Source: Undibacterium sp. 5I1
Lineage (GTDB): Bacteria > Pseudomonadota > Gammaproteobacteria > Burkholderiales > Burkholderiaceae_D
NCBI RefSeq assembly: GCF_034314085.1
Contig: NZ_JAVIWI010000001.1
Coordinates: 1,240,001 to 1,304,000 of the forward strand
DNA length: 64,000 nt
Direction: 5' to 3'
The translations under genes were made by a program, and so were the position numbers. This document shows, piece after piece, positions 8,973 through 17,549 of this stretch. Position 1 is the stretch's first letter. The number at the start of each line of letters is the position of its first letter. The notes under the pieces were generated by a model. It was not told where the DNA came from. It saw only the letters and a list, made by a program, of their open reading frames with translations, and searched no databases.

Positions 8973-11339
8973 ATGAGCAAAAAAATAGTTCAAGTGTATG
9001 ACCGTCCTGCTGGTGGCTGGGGTGCCTTAAAAAGTGTTGCTGAGCAGATTTTCCAGCAAGGTATTCCCGGTAAAGGCGCGCGTACTTTATTGTCGGCGAA
9101 TCAGCCAGATGGCTTTGATTGCCCTGGTTGTGCATGGCCTGATCAAGACCATACATCGACGTTTGAGTTTTGTGAAAATGGTGCAAAAGCAGTCGCGGCA
9201 GAATCTACAGCGCGCCGCGCTACACCAGAGTTAATTTCCAAACATACAGTGCAGTGGCTAAGCGAACAAACCGATTTTTGGCTGGAGGGGCAGGGACGCT
9301 TAACGCAACCTATGCAATACGATCGTGCCACGGACAAATATCAGGTAATCGAATGGGCACAAGCATTTGATCTGATCGCTAAGCGCCTGAATGCGCTGGC
9401 ATCACCTAACGATGCTATCTTTTATACATCAGGCCGCACCAGCAACGAGGCTGCATTCTTGTATCAGTTATTTGTACGCGAGTTTGGTACCAATAATTTC
9501 CCTGACTGCTCTAACATGTGCCACGAGCCTTCTGGCTTTGCAATGAAGGCTGCAATTGGTGTTGGCAAAGGCACCGTTCTGTTGTCAGATTTTGAAGTCG
9601 CAGATGCGATTTTAATTTTTGGACAAAATCCTGGCACTAATCATCCGCGCATGCTCGGTGAGTTGCGTGCGGCGTCTAAACGTGGCGCATCAATTGTTTC
9701 TTTTAATCCTTTGCGTGAACGTGGTTTAGAAAAATTCCAAAATCCGCAAAACATGGTGGAGATGATCGGAGATCAATCAACCTCAATTTCTTCCGATTAT
9801 TTTCAGGTAAAAATTGGTGGCGATTTAGCCACGGTTAAAGGCATGATCAAATGCGTGCTGGAGGCTGATCTAGCAGCTCAACAAGCTGGTAAAGCGCGCA
9901 TCATTGATCTTGATTTTATTGCCGAGCACACCGCTAACTTTGATAGCTTTGCTGCCGATGTCATGGCTGAGCCTTGGGATGTTGTGTTGCGTGAATCTGG
10001 TTTAGAGCGCGCACAAATCCAGCGTGCTGCTGATATTTATATCGGCGCAGGTAAAGTGATTGCCTGCTGGGGTATGGGTATCACTCAGCATAAACATTCT
10101 GTCGCCACAATACAGATGATCGTCAATCTGTTGCTACTACGCGGGAATATTGGGCGGCCTGGTGCTGGTCCTTGTCCTGTGCGTGGTCATAGCAATGTGC
10201 AAGGCGATCGCACAATGGGAATTTATGAGAAACCTAGTCCGGCATTTTTGGATCGGCTAGGACAGGTATTTGATTTTGTACCGCCACGTGAAGACGGTTA
10301 CGACACCGTTGGTGCTATACAAGCGATGCTGGATGAATCAAATAAAGTGTTCTTCGCAATGGGCGGTAATTTTGCCACCGCTACACCTGATACCGACTTA
10401 ACACATCGCGCTTTGCAAAATTGTGCTTTGACTGTACATGTAGCGACCAAGCTCAATCGTAGTCACTTGATTTGCGGACGTGAGGCCTTGATCTTGCCAT
10501 GTCTTGGCCGTACCGAGATTGATATACAAGAGACTGGTCCGCAAGCAGTTAGTGTTGAGGATTCTATGAGTATGGTGCATCTGTCGTCCGGGATTAATGC
10601 GCCAGCCTCCAATAATTTGCTGTCAGAACCTATGATCGTGGCGCGCATGGCAGCAGCGACACTGAAGGGTCGTAGTAAAACTGATTGGATGTGGCTGGCA
10701 GCTGATTATGACCGTATTCGCGACAAAATTGCCGCGGTGTTTGATGATTTTGCTGATTTCAATAGCAAGGTAAAAGTGCCTGGTGGCTTCCATTTGCGTA
10801 ACACTGCATCCGAGCGCAATTGGGTTACAGCGAATAAAAAAGCCAACTTTTACGCACATCCGGTACCGACGGATTTGCCAATACATCAGGCTCGCCAAAG
10901 TCGTACCTCCCCAGTATTTAATCTGGGTACCATGCGTTCACATGATCAGTACAACACCACAATCTATGGAATGAACGATCGTTACCGGGGTGTGTTTGGC
11001 GAGCGCAGAGTTTTGTTTATCAATAAAGAAGACATCGCAGAATTAGGGATGAAAGTCGGTGATTGGGTTGATCTGGAAAGCTTGTGTGACGACAAAATTC
11101 AGCGTCAGGCAAAACGTTTCATGCTCGTAGAATACAATATCCCACGTGGTTGCCTTGCCGCTTATTTCCCTGAAACTAATAATCTAATACCGTTATCCAG
11201 TTTTGCGGACTTCGCTCGGACACCGACTTCTAAATCGATCCCAGTGGTATTGACTCCACATACAGCTAGTCAAAATTCATCTGAGAGCAAGGCAGTAAGC
11301 AAGCCGCAGATGGCACCGGATGCTGTAAGTCACGCTTGA
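8973..11339 (+). CDS. FdhF/YdeP-family molybdopterin oxidoreductase
   Basis: A soluble 788-residue Mo/W-bis-MGD oxidoreductase of the YdeP branch (TIGR01701 type, often annotated as formate dehydrogenase alpha-like). The N-terminal DCPGCAWPD is the reduced cysteine motif typical of this branch. The molybdopterin domain follows (SGRTSNEAAFLYQLFVREFGTNN; GQNPGTNHPRM; WGMGITQHKH), and the C-terminal MGD-binding domain starts near GTMRSHDQYNTT. The ATG at 8973 is preferred over the one at 8958 because AAGAG precedes it at suitable spacing. It begins an operon with the next ORF and fdhD. The substrate is uncertain; formate is not proven for this branch. Confidence 0.85.
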   Translation: MSKKIVQVYDRPAGGWGALKSVAEQIFQQGIPGKGARTLLSANQPDGFDCPGCAWPDQDHTSTFEFCENGAKAVAAESTARRATPELISKHTVQWLSEQTDFWLEGQGRLTQPMQYDRATDKYQVIEWAQAFDLIAKRLNALASPNDAIFYTSGRTSNEAAFLYQLFVREFGTNNFPDCSNMCHEPSGFAMKAAIGVGKGTVLLSDFEVADAILIFGQNPGTNHPRMLGELRAASKRGASIVSFNPLRERGLEKFQNPQNMVEMIGDQSTSISSDYFQVKIGGDLATVKGMIKCVLEADLAAQQAGKARIIDLDFIAEHTANFDSFAADVMAEPWDVVLRESGLERAQIQRAADIYIGAGKVIACWGMGITQHKHSVATIQMIVNLLLLRGNIGRPGAGPCPVRGHSNVQGDRTMGIYEKPSPAFLDRLGQVFDFVPPREDGYDTVGAIQAMLDESNKVFFAMGGNFATATPDTDLTHRALQNCALTVHVATKLNRSHLICGREALILPCLGRTEIDIQETGPQAVSVEDSMSMVHLSSGINAPASNNLLSEPMIVARMAAATLKGRSKTDWMWLAADYDRIRDKIAAVFDDFADFNSKVKVPGGFHLRNTASERNWVTANKKANFYAHPVPTDLPIHQARQSRTSPVFNLGTMRSHDQYNTTIYGMNDRYRGVFGERRVLFINKEDIAELGMKVGDWVDLESLCDDKIQRQAKRFMLVEYNIPRGCLAAYFPETNNLIPLSSFADFARTPTSKSIPVVLTPHTASQNSSESKAVSKPQMAPDAVSHA

Positions 11340-11620
11340 TGGGTAATGATTTAAATGATGCTTCGCTCGCTGTTTCTGTTGATCTGATCGAAGCCTTATT
11401 GCTAGAGTTAGCTGCACAGAGCGAGCCAGTGTCACTGGCTCGTTTGAGTAAGCGTCTACGTGTGCGCCAAAGTAGCTTATTGCGTTGTATCGCTTATTTA
11501 GGTGACCAGGTCATAGGTACGCAAGCTGGCCCAGGTTTAGTTCAGGTTCAGCAAATCGATGACCGTACTCTCTGCTCTTTGACCGAAAAAGGTCGTATGG
11601 CTTGTGCGCCGCAGGAATAA
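11339..11620 (+). CDS. Small winged-helix-like protein between ydeP-type gene and fdhD
   Basis: A 93-residue protein whose ATG shares one base with the upstream stop codon (TGATG), so translation is probably coupled. The sequence SVDLIEALLLELAAQSEPVSLARLSKRLRVRQSSLLRCIAYLG reads like a helix-turn-helix of the winged-helix type, followed by a short wing and C-terminal LTEKGRMAC. I do not recognise a named family. Its position inside a molybdoenzyme operon suggests a regulator or maturation helper. A TTG three bases earlier is a less likely start. Confidence 0.7.
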   Translation: MGNDLNDASLAVSVDLIEALLLELAAQSEPVSLARLSKRLRVRQSSLLRCIAYLGDQVIGTQAGPGLVQVQQIDDRTLCSLTEKGRMACAPQE

Positions 11621-11635
11621 ACTAGACATAAAAGT

Positions 11636-12589
11636 ATGAGCCAAGAAATTGAGCATGCCTATCGCGAAATGTCGGTCTTGCGCCATAGCGCAAATCAGAA
11701 CGATAGTCCGGTGTTACCTACGCCGGACCAGTTGGCAGAAGAAATCCCCATCGCCTTAGTCTTCAACGGTATCTCACATGCGGTGATGATGGCTACGCCT
11801 TTGGATCTGGAAGACTTTGCTGTCGGTTTCAGCCTAGCCGAACAAATCATTGATCACGCCAGTCAGATTTACGATATCGAATGCGTTAATAATGACGCGG
11901 TGGGTCAATCGGCAAATACTGTTGGCGTAGAAGTGCGAATGACCATCGCCAGTGAATGCTTTGTCCGTCTCAAAGAAAAACGGCGCAGCCTGATCGGCAA
12001 GACTGGCTGCGGCGTATGCGGTTTAGAAAGTCTGAATGCGCTCGATCTTAATATACCGACCCTCGTGCCGGTTCTCATGCCTATCGTCGTGCCAGCCCTT
12101 ATGCCTGGCAATGCGTCTGCCAGCAATGGCGATGTTCAACCGGAAACTCGTTTAGATAAGCAAGCTTTGCTGAAGGCTTTCGACTCACTAAAAAGTAAGC
12201 AACCCATCAATGCCATCACCGGTGCCATGCATGCCGCCGCCTGGGTAGACATGACGGGGGCAATCCAGCTGGTAAGAGAGGATGTCGGGCGCCACAATGC
12301 CCTGGATAAATTGGTTGGTGCGTTAGCTATTGATGCCAAGCTTAACTCAAAAGGTAAATCAATCCGGCAACCCGGTTTTGCCATCATGAGTAGTCGTGCC
12401 AGTTATGAATTAGTGCAAAAATCTGCACGCGCCAATATCGCTATTCTCGCCACAATTTCTGCTCCAACAGCATTGGCAGTGCGGCTCGCTGAGCAGGCCG
12501 GGATGTGTCTTATAGGATTCGTCAGGCAGAAAAATTTTGTCGTGTATTCGCATCCCGAAAGATTGTTACTGACTGAGCATGCCGAATAA
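11636..12589 (+). CDS. fdhD: Formate dehydrogenase sulfurtransferase FdhD
   Basis: FdhD passes sulfur from IscS to the Mo-bis-MGD cofactor so that formate dehydrogenase-like enzymes become active. The 317-residue protein has the conserved loop KTGCGVCG (~122-129) with the sulfur-transferring cysteines, and the later core motifs GAMHAAAW, VREDVGRHNALDKLVG and MSSRASYELVQKS. After the cysteine loop there is an unusual Pro/Val/Leu/Met-rich insertion (~143-175) containing two similar VPxLMP blocks. It is the third gene of the operon and supports the upstream enzyme being a bis-MGD oxidoreductase. Confidence 0.93.
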   Translation: MSQEIEHAYREMSVLRHSANQNDSPVLPTPDQLAEEIPIALVFNGISHAVMMATPLDLEDFAVGFSLAEQIIDHASQIYDIECVNNDAVGQSANTVGVEVRMTIASECFVRLKEKRRSLIGKTGCGVCGLESLNALDLNIPTLVPVLMPIVVPALMPGNASASNGDVQPETRLDKQALLKAFDSLKSKQPINAITGAMHAAAWVDMTGAIQLVREDVGRHNALDKLVGALAIDAKLNSKGKSIRQPGFAIMSSRASYELVQKSARANIAILATISAPTALAVRLAEQAGMCLIGFVRQKNFVVYSHPERLLLTEHAE

Positions 12590-12804
12590 ATAGCAAACAC
12601 ATAGCAGTTTTGACCAAATTTGCGCAGGTTTTTGAGTGTTAAGAACGATATAATAGAGAGAATATTTGTCCAGACACATTCTAAAGGCGTTTCGCTGATT
12701 GCTTTCTCAGCACGCGCTCTTATTGATATTTCCAGCGACATTCTCAGCTAGATTTCAAATTACATTCAAATCCCTCCAACTTAGTCTCTTACGATCAATC
12801 ATTT

Positions 12805-14265
12805 ATGCAATACGCCTCAACTCGCGGACATCCCGCAAGCCCCTATTTTTCTGAAATCCTGTTAGGCGGTCTGGCTCCTGATGGCGGTCTATATCTGCCT
12901 AAAAGCTATCCTCAAGTCACTGGCGATGAACTCAATGTTTGGCGCAAGTTGTCTTACGCTGATCTGGCATTTGCCGTACTCAAAAAATTTGCCACTGATA
13001 TTCCAGAGGATGATCTCAAAGCGATTACTGACAAAACGTATACTGCCGATGTTTACCGCAATGTCCGCGACGGCGAAGACGCCAGCCAGATCACACCTTT
13101 GCGTGTGTTGGAAGACAAGGACGGTCGCAAACTATTGTTACAAGCCTTATCAAATGGGCCGACTCTGGCTTTTAAGGACATGGCAATGCAATTGCTGGGC
13201 AATTTGTTTGAATACACGCTGACAAAAAAAGAGGCTGAGTTAAATATTTTTGGTGCGACCTCGGGTGACACTGGCAGTGCGGCGGAATATGCGATGCGTG
13301 GCAAAAAAGGCATACGGGTTTTTATGTTATCGCCGCATAAAAAAATGAGTGCTTTTCAGACTGCGCAAATGTTCAGCCTGCAAGATCCAAATATTTTTAA
13401 CATCGCTGTCGAAGGTGTTTTTGATGATTGCCAGGACATGGTTAAGGCAGTTTCTAACGATCTTGAATACAAAGCCCGTCAAAAAATCGGTACCGTCAAT
13501 TCCATCAATTGGGCGCGTGTTGTTGCCCAGGTGGTGTATTACTTCCGCGGTTATTTGAGCGCCACTAGCAGTAATGATCAAAAGGTGTCGTTCACAGTTC
13601 CGTCGGGTAATTTCGGCAATATCTGCGCCGGTCACATCGCCCGTATGATGGGCTTGCCGATTGCCAAATTAGTTGTGGCGACCAATGAAAACGATGTGCT
13701 TGATGAGTTCTTCCGCACAGGCATATACCGCGTGCGTAAATCGGCAGAAACCTGGCATACCACCAGCCCGTCAATGGACATTTCCAAAGCCTCCAATTTT
13801 GAACGCTTTATTCATGATCTGTTAGACGGCGACAGTACCCGTTTAGCAGCCTTATTCCATAAAGTAGAAACACAAGGCGGATTCGATTTGTCCGGTAATC
13901 CGGGCAGTGATGGCGATGAATTTAAAAAGATTGCGCGCTTTGGTTTCGAGTCAGGCAAATCCGTTCATGCTGATCGCCTGACTACCATACGTCAGGTAGA
14001 AAAAAATTACGGCATCACGGTAGATACGCACACCGCAGATGGCATCAAGGTCGCTCTTGAACGTATAGAGCCAGGCATCCCGATGATCGTATTAGAAACC
14101 GCCTTGCCAGCGAAGTTTAACGAGACGATACAAGAAGTATTAGGGCGCGATGCAGAGCGTCCAGCCGGGTTCGAAAATATCGAGGCTTTGCCGCAGCGAT
14201 TTGAGGTAATGACAACCGATATTGAAAAAATGAAAGCCTATATCGCAGGTCATACAGGTTTGTAG
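12805..14265 (+). CDS. thrC: Threonine synthase
   Basis: A PLP enzyme that converts O-phospho-L-homoserine to threonine. The 486 residues match the long bacterial/fungal class. The N-terminal YASTRGH and GGLAPDGGLYLP motifs, the PLP-lysine region GPTLAFKDMAMQ (~120) and FGATSGDTGSAAEYAM are all present, with the phosphate-binding VPSGNFGN at ~270. In related genomes hom normally precedes thrC; here fdhD does, across 215 bp without obvious signals. A strong terminator follows. Confidence 0.95.
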   Translation: MQYASTRGHPASPYFSEILLGGLAPDGGLYLPKSYPQVTGDELNVWRKLSYADLAFAVLKKFATDIPEDDLKAITDKTYTADVYRNVRDGEDASQITPLRVLEDKDGRKLLLQALSNGPTLAFKDMAMQLLGNLFEYTLTKKEAELNIFGATSGDTGSAAEYAMRGKKGIRVFMLSPHKKMSAFQTAQMFSLQDPNIFNIAVEGVFDDCQDMVKAVSNDLEYKARQKIGTVNSINWARVVAQVVYYFRGYLSATSSNDQKVSFTVPSGNFGNICAGHIARMMGLPIAKLVVATNENDVLDEFFRTGIYRVRKSAETWHTTSPSMDISKASNFERFIHDLLDGDSTRLAALFHKVETQGGFDLSGNPGSDGDEFKKIARFGFESGKSVHADRLTTIRQVEKNYGITVDTHTADGIKVALERIEPGIPMIVLETALPAKFNETIQEVLGRDAERPAGFENIEALPQRFEVMTTDIEKMKAYIAGHTGL

Positions 14266-14285
14266 AGCCTGTTGTTTTCATCCAT

Positions 14286-14325
14286 AAAAAATCCAGAGAT
14301 ATTATTCAACATCTCTGGATTTTTT
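14286..14325 (+). terminator. Intrinsic terminator after thrC (bidirectional)
   Basis: An A5 run, ATCCAGAGAT, a 10-nt loop, ATCTCTGGAT and T5 form a perfect 10-bp stem extended by A/T pairs, directly after thrC. It can also serve the convergent eamA transcript. Confidence 0.9.
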
Positions 14326-14334
14326 ATGGGTAAT

Positions 14335-14431
14335 TTTTGCATCCTCCAGTATATATGCGGCCTCTGGCACGATATTGGCCTAAGAGCCGCAGAATCATTG
14401 GACGATCTAAATTTGGATTTTTATTGATAAA
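14335..14431. repeat. Probable degenerate copy of the dispersed repeat
   Basis: Contains the AATCATTGGAC core segment shared with clear copies (21545-21556, 22115-22126, 28931-28941) and a CTCCAGTATAT near the left side. The outer ends no longer match well. It lies between the convergent thrC and eamA genes. Confidence 0.35.
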
Positions 14432-14438
14432 TTCTGAT

Positions 14439-15353
14439 TCAGCTCGCAAACAAAACGCGAGTACGCTCTAGCAAACGTGCGCCAAACACATTGATCAGCA
14501 AGCCACACATCACGATCAGCGCCCCCACAATTTGCAAAGGCCGTAATGCCTCACCAAGCAAAATCCAGGCGGCAGTCAAACCAATAACAGGCACCATTAA
14601 GGTCAGCGGCGCCACCATATGCGTCGGCAGACTGGACAATAAGCGACCCCACAAGGTGTAGCCAATCAGCGTTGCTGCCAGCGCCAGATACACGATCGTC
14701 AAAGCAGAAGACAGACTCATATTGCTTAGGCTATGCGCAATCACATCGGGACCTTCAAAAATGAGCGACAGCAAGGCGAAGGGAATAATCGGGATCAAAG
14801 CGCTCCACGACACCAGACTTAATACCGCGGTCGGGCCAATTTTTTTATTGATCACATTGCCGCTGGCCCAAGAGAAAGCAGCGCAGATCGTCAGCACAAA
14901 ACCCAACAAACTCACCTGACTGCCAGAACTTGCAATACTAGCGCTACCAAGAAGTATCAACCCCGCACTAGCGATCAACATACCAATCAAATTGCTGGCG
15001 CGCAGCTTGTCACCAAACACGATGGCAGACAGACCGACCGTAAAAAATGCCTGCGCCTGTAGCACCAGCGAGGCTAATCCAGCAGGCATGCCAACTGCCA
15101 TGGCCGAGAACAAAAAAGCAAACTGACCAAGGCTAATGGTCAAAGCGTAAGCCACCAGCAATTTAAACGGCACCTTAGGTCGTGGCAAAAATAAAATCGC
15201 AGGAAAGGCCACCAGCATAAAACGCAGTGCGCCCATCAAAAATGGCGGAATCCCTTTCAAACCAATCTTAATCACGACAAAATTCATTCCCCATAAACAG
15301 ACAACAATCAATGCTGTTATTAAATGACGAGTGGTGAGGACGTTTTTAGACAT
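14439..15353 (-). CDS. eamA: EamA/DMT-family exporter, cysteine/O-acetylserine type
   Basis: A 304-residue, ten-segment drug/metabolite transporter made of two EamA repeats (about 10-140 and 155-290). It resembles E. coli EamA (YdeD) along its length as I remember that sequence: WGMNFVVIKIGL, LRFMLVAFPAI, MPAGLASLVLQAQAFFT, FSWASGN and SALIPIIPF. E. coli EamA exports O-acetylserine and cysteine, so a similar role is inferred. It forms a minus-strand pair with the DUF1272 gene upstream. Confidence 0.85.
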   Translation of the reverse strand: MSKNVLTTRHLITALIVVCLWGMNFVVIKIGLKGIPPFLMGALRFMLVAFPAILFLPRPKVPFKLLVAYALTISLGQFAFLFSAMAVGMPAGLASLVLQAQAFFTVGLSAIVFGDKLRASNLIGMLIASAGLILLGSASIASSGSQVSLLGFVLTICAAFSWASGNVINKKIGPTAVLSLVSWSALIPIIPFALLSLIFEGPDVIAHSLSNMSLSSALTIVYLALAATLIGYTLWGRLLSSLPTHMVAPLTLMVPVIGLTAAWILLGEALRPLQIVGALIVMCGLLINVFGARLLERTRVLFAS

Positions 15354-15418
15354 GAAAATAGATCTGCATGGAGTGAATAGGAAGTCGTCTTGACCAGAGC
15401 TTACAATAAAGCCATCGA

Positions 15419-15652
15419 TCAGTTAACGGGTCTGTGTACACGTTCTTGTGAGGCTGGATATTTGGTCAATTTATTCGCTGGTCGGATTGGTCTGGCGACC
15501 AGATTACCTCCGCAATTGGGGCAGATATTCTGGTACACCTGATCAGCACAGTTTGCACAAAATGTGCATTCAAAAGTGCAGATACGAGCCTGCTGGGAAT
15601 CGTGAGGTAAATCACAATCGCAATGCTCGCAGTTAGGACGAAGTTGTAGCAT
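15419..15652 (-). CDS. DUF1272 zinc-ribbon-like small protein
   Basis: A 77-residue cysteine-rich protein: LRPNCEHCDCDLP, CTFECTFCANC and CPNCGGNLVARP give four Cys pairs in the layout of DUF1272, which probably binds metal. The C-terminal ~20 residues are basic and less conserved. Its function is unknown. It lies 65 bp upstream of eamA on the same strand. Confidence 0.85.
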   Translation of the reverse strand: MLQLRPNCEHCDCDLPHDSQQARICTFECTFCANCADQVYQNICPNCGGNLVARPIRPANKLTKYPASQERVHRPVN

Positions 15653-15767
15653 GTTTTTTCTGATGGATGTGCTTAAGGTGAAAGTAGAATATCACGCATA
15701 GTTCAAAAAAACTGATCATAATACTTGTCCGATCAAGCCCTGTTCATTGAACAAATTATTGAAGACT

Positions 15768-16310
15768 ATGCGCCAGCAAATCCGAGACGAAATTTTGTCT
15801 ATTTCCCCTTTCGACGCTTTGGAGCGTGATGATATTTCTCGTTGCCTGACATGGATAGACTCCGGCGTTGAATTATGCAGAGTAATAAAACCGGCCACAC
15901 CTCCAATGCACCTAGTGTCTTATTTTGTCGTAATAGATGATGGGTATGTCCTGCTGGTTGACCATCGGAACGCCAAGCTATGGCTACCGCCTGGCGGCCA
16001 CGTAGAACAAGGTGAACACCCTCGCGTTACGGTTGGTCGAGAATTGGAGGAGGAGCTAGGTTTTGTCGCGTCGCATCCAATTGAGGCCCCTCTATTTGTG
16101 ACTATAACTGCGACTGTCGGGCTTACTGCTGGACACACAGATGTCTCGTTATGGTACGTACTTCGTGCCAGCCGGCATCAAAACATTAAATTTGACGAAC
16201 GGGAATTTGAGGGCATTTGTTGGTTTCCGTTTAACGAAGTTCCGTTTGAGCGTGCAGACCCGCATATGAAACGATTCCTGGCCAAATTGGCGATTAGCGA
16301 GAAAGTTTAG
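15768..16310 (+). CDS. Nudix hydrolase
   Basis: A 180-residue Nudix protein that would cleave a nucleoside diphosphate linked to another moiety. The Nudix box is complete: GGHVEQGEHPRVTVGRELEEELGF (roughly residues 78-101) fits GX5EX7REUXEEXGU. The C-terminal FNEVPFERADPHMKRFL is typical of the COG1051 type. The substrate is unknown. The ATG at 15768 is chosen; a TTG at 15747 would add seven residues. Both have only weak ribosome-binding sites. Confidence 0.85.
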   Translation: MRQQIRDEILSISPFDALERDDISRCLTWIDSGVELCRVIKPATPPMHLVSYFVVIDDGYVLLVDHRNAKLWLPPGGHVEQGEHPRVTVGRELEEELGFVASHPIEAPLFVTITATVGLTAGHTDVSLWYVLRASRHQNIKFDEREFEGICWFPFNEVPFERADPHMKRFLAKLAISEKV

Positions 16311-16646
16311 TCAAGGGCTCACGTGATATCTTCCAATACTGCAGCTAACCAAACATTCATCATAAGGTCGGCACATATTATCAATCTTATTTGCCCGCTT
16401 TAATCGTATTTCAGTGTGCGTGATGCTATGGCTGCTCGGCAAAATTGTCTCCATGTTCCGGCTTAGATCGACTGTTTTGTACGCCCATCGTCTATACGTC
16501 GCTGTTGTTTGTATTGGTTGAATAGACCGACGGTATCAACCAATACTCTGACTATGTTTCTTTTCGATTCCCGGAACATTCTCTCGCTTGTAAAATATCA
16601 TTAACTAAACCGGAATCTATCCCACATAACCGAAAAAACATAAACC
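16311..16646. other. Intergenic region without a gene
   Basis: 336 bp between Nudix and VOC genes. No coding signal was seen; it contains the 11-bp inverted repeat at 16511-16546. Confidence 0.5.
16511..16546. repeat. Perfect 11-bp inverted repeat
   Basis: GTATTGGTTGA and TCAACCAATAC are separated by 14 bases, ~100 bp before the VOC gene. No T-run follows, so an operator or RNA hairpin is more likely than a terminator. Confidence 0.45.
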
Positions 16647-17039
16647 ATGTTTTCCCATATCTCCATCGGCATCACCGACTTCCCAAAAGCATTGGCGTTT
16701 TATTCTGCGTTGTTGGATGTACTGGCGTTGCAATTAAAATTCTGTGATCACGACAAACCTTGGGCTGGTTGGATGTCTCCGCTTGCTGCTCGTCCTTTGT
16801 TGGTAATCGGCCGACCTTTTAATGGTGAAGTTGCTACTCCGGGTAATGGGCAGATGACTGCTTTATTGGCTTCAGACCGCGCTACAGTTGATCGTGCTTA
16901 TCAAGTCGCTTTGGCGTCTGGCGGTCGTTGTGAAGGTGCTCCTGGCTTGCGGCCTGAATATCATCCCAATTACTACGGCGCTTATTTCCGTGATCCAGAC
17001 GGCAATAAGCTGTGTGTTTGTTGTCACGAGCCTTTGTAG
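16647..17039 (+). CDS. VOC/glyoxalase-fold protein
   Basis: A 130-residue vicinal-oxygen-chelate protein. The start FSHISIGITDFPKALAFYSALLDVL carries the first-strand His, and the end YYGAYFRDPDGNKLCVCCHEPL has the YFRDPDGN motif of glyoxalase-like domains. Members include lyases, dioxygenases and resistance proteins; the substrate here cannot be inferred. It is a single-gene unit. Confidence 0.85.
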   Translation: MFSHISIGITDFPKALAFYSALLDVLALQLKFCDHDKPWAGWMSPLAARPLLVIGRPFNGEVATPGNGQMTALLASDRATVDRAYQVALASGGRCEGAPGLRPEYHPNYYGAYFRDPDGNKLCVCCHEPL

Positions 17040-17147
17040 GTAGTTATAAATTGTCACCGCTCAAACACAAGGCCAGTATTAAGTAATTTCCGACATTGTT
17101 GTAGTCCGCTATTGACAGCCACGCGCATCGTCGCCTACATTAGTGGC

Positions 17148-17252
17148 ATGTATTCCGCAAAAACTCATTCTCTACTAGCTTTATCGCACGGCGCCGGCAC
17201 TCTGCTAGCGCTGCTGCTACTGGCTGCGCTACTACTAAGCGTTGCTCAGTAA
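17148..17252 (+). CDS. leuL: Leucine-rich leader peptide upstream of leuA
   Basis: A 34-codon ORF, ~300 bp ahead of leuA. Twelve of its 34 residues are Leu, in runs (LLALLLLAALLL). Seven of the 12 Leu codons are the usually rare CTA, as in classical leucine attenuator leaders. It ends at TAA and does not overlap another gene. The ribosome-binding site is weak (AGTGG). The composition and position argue for ribosome-mediated attenuation of leuA, but no clear U-tailed terminator was seen downstream. Confidence 0.65.
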   Translation: MYSAKTHSLLALSHGAGTLLALLLLAALLLSVAQ

Positions 17253-17334
17253 TTCTCCCTAGCTGTTGTTGTATCCCTCGGTGCTGCTGCACCAAATCCA
17301 AACAAAATAGTCCGACGTTGTAGAAAGCTGGCAT

Positions 17335-17445
17335 ATGCACTTTAAGTCCATACTCGTAACGCTCATCTCTGGCGATGTCATCGCTGTGATGATCTTTGCG
17401 CGTGCGCTAGCTCTGCTACCACTACCGATCGGTTACCTGGCCTAG
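17335..17445 (+). CDS. Second small ORF in the leuA leader, branched-chain rich
   Basis: A 36-codon ORF between the leucine leader and leuA. About 15 of its residues are Leu, Ile or Val ([17 protein letters not shown], then [13 protein letters not shown]). Its stop lies inside a hairpin (GGTTACCTG pairs with CAGGTAGCC, 17431-17467). It may be a second leader peptide or a chance frame. Confidence 0.35.
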   Translation: MHFKSILVTLISGDVIAVMIFARALALLPLPIGYLA

Positions 17446-17467
17446 TGTTCCGTGGCCGTCAGGTAGC
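17431..17467 (+). promoter_or_regulatory. Hairpin in the leuA leader
   Basis: A nine-pair stem with one G-T pair and a GGCC/GGCC inner pairing lies ~83 bp before leuA and overlaps the second small ORF's stop codon. There is no T-run after it, so it is a candidate attenuator element rather than a standard intrinsic terminator. Confidence 0.4.
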
Positions 17468-17549
17468 CTGGTGCCACAACAGATTCTCCCCCGATTCAAG
17501 ATTTTTGCTTCACCCAAATTCACCCGCATTGACCAAAATAGGACTCATC

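Noticed and set aside
17279..17292. GGTGC/GCACC hairpin as leuA attenuator terminator
   Set aside because: Short stem followed by A-rich, not T-rich, sequence; cannot be called a terminator.
17445..17549. N-terminal extension of leuA
   Set aside because: No homology; the AGGA plus ATG at 17550 gives the standard LeuA start.
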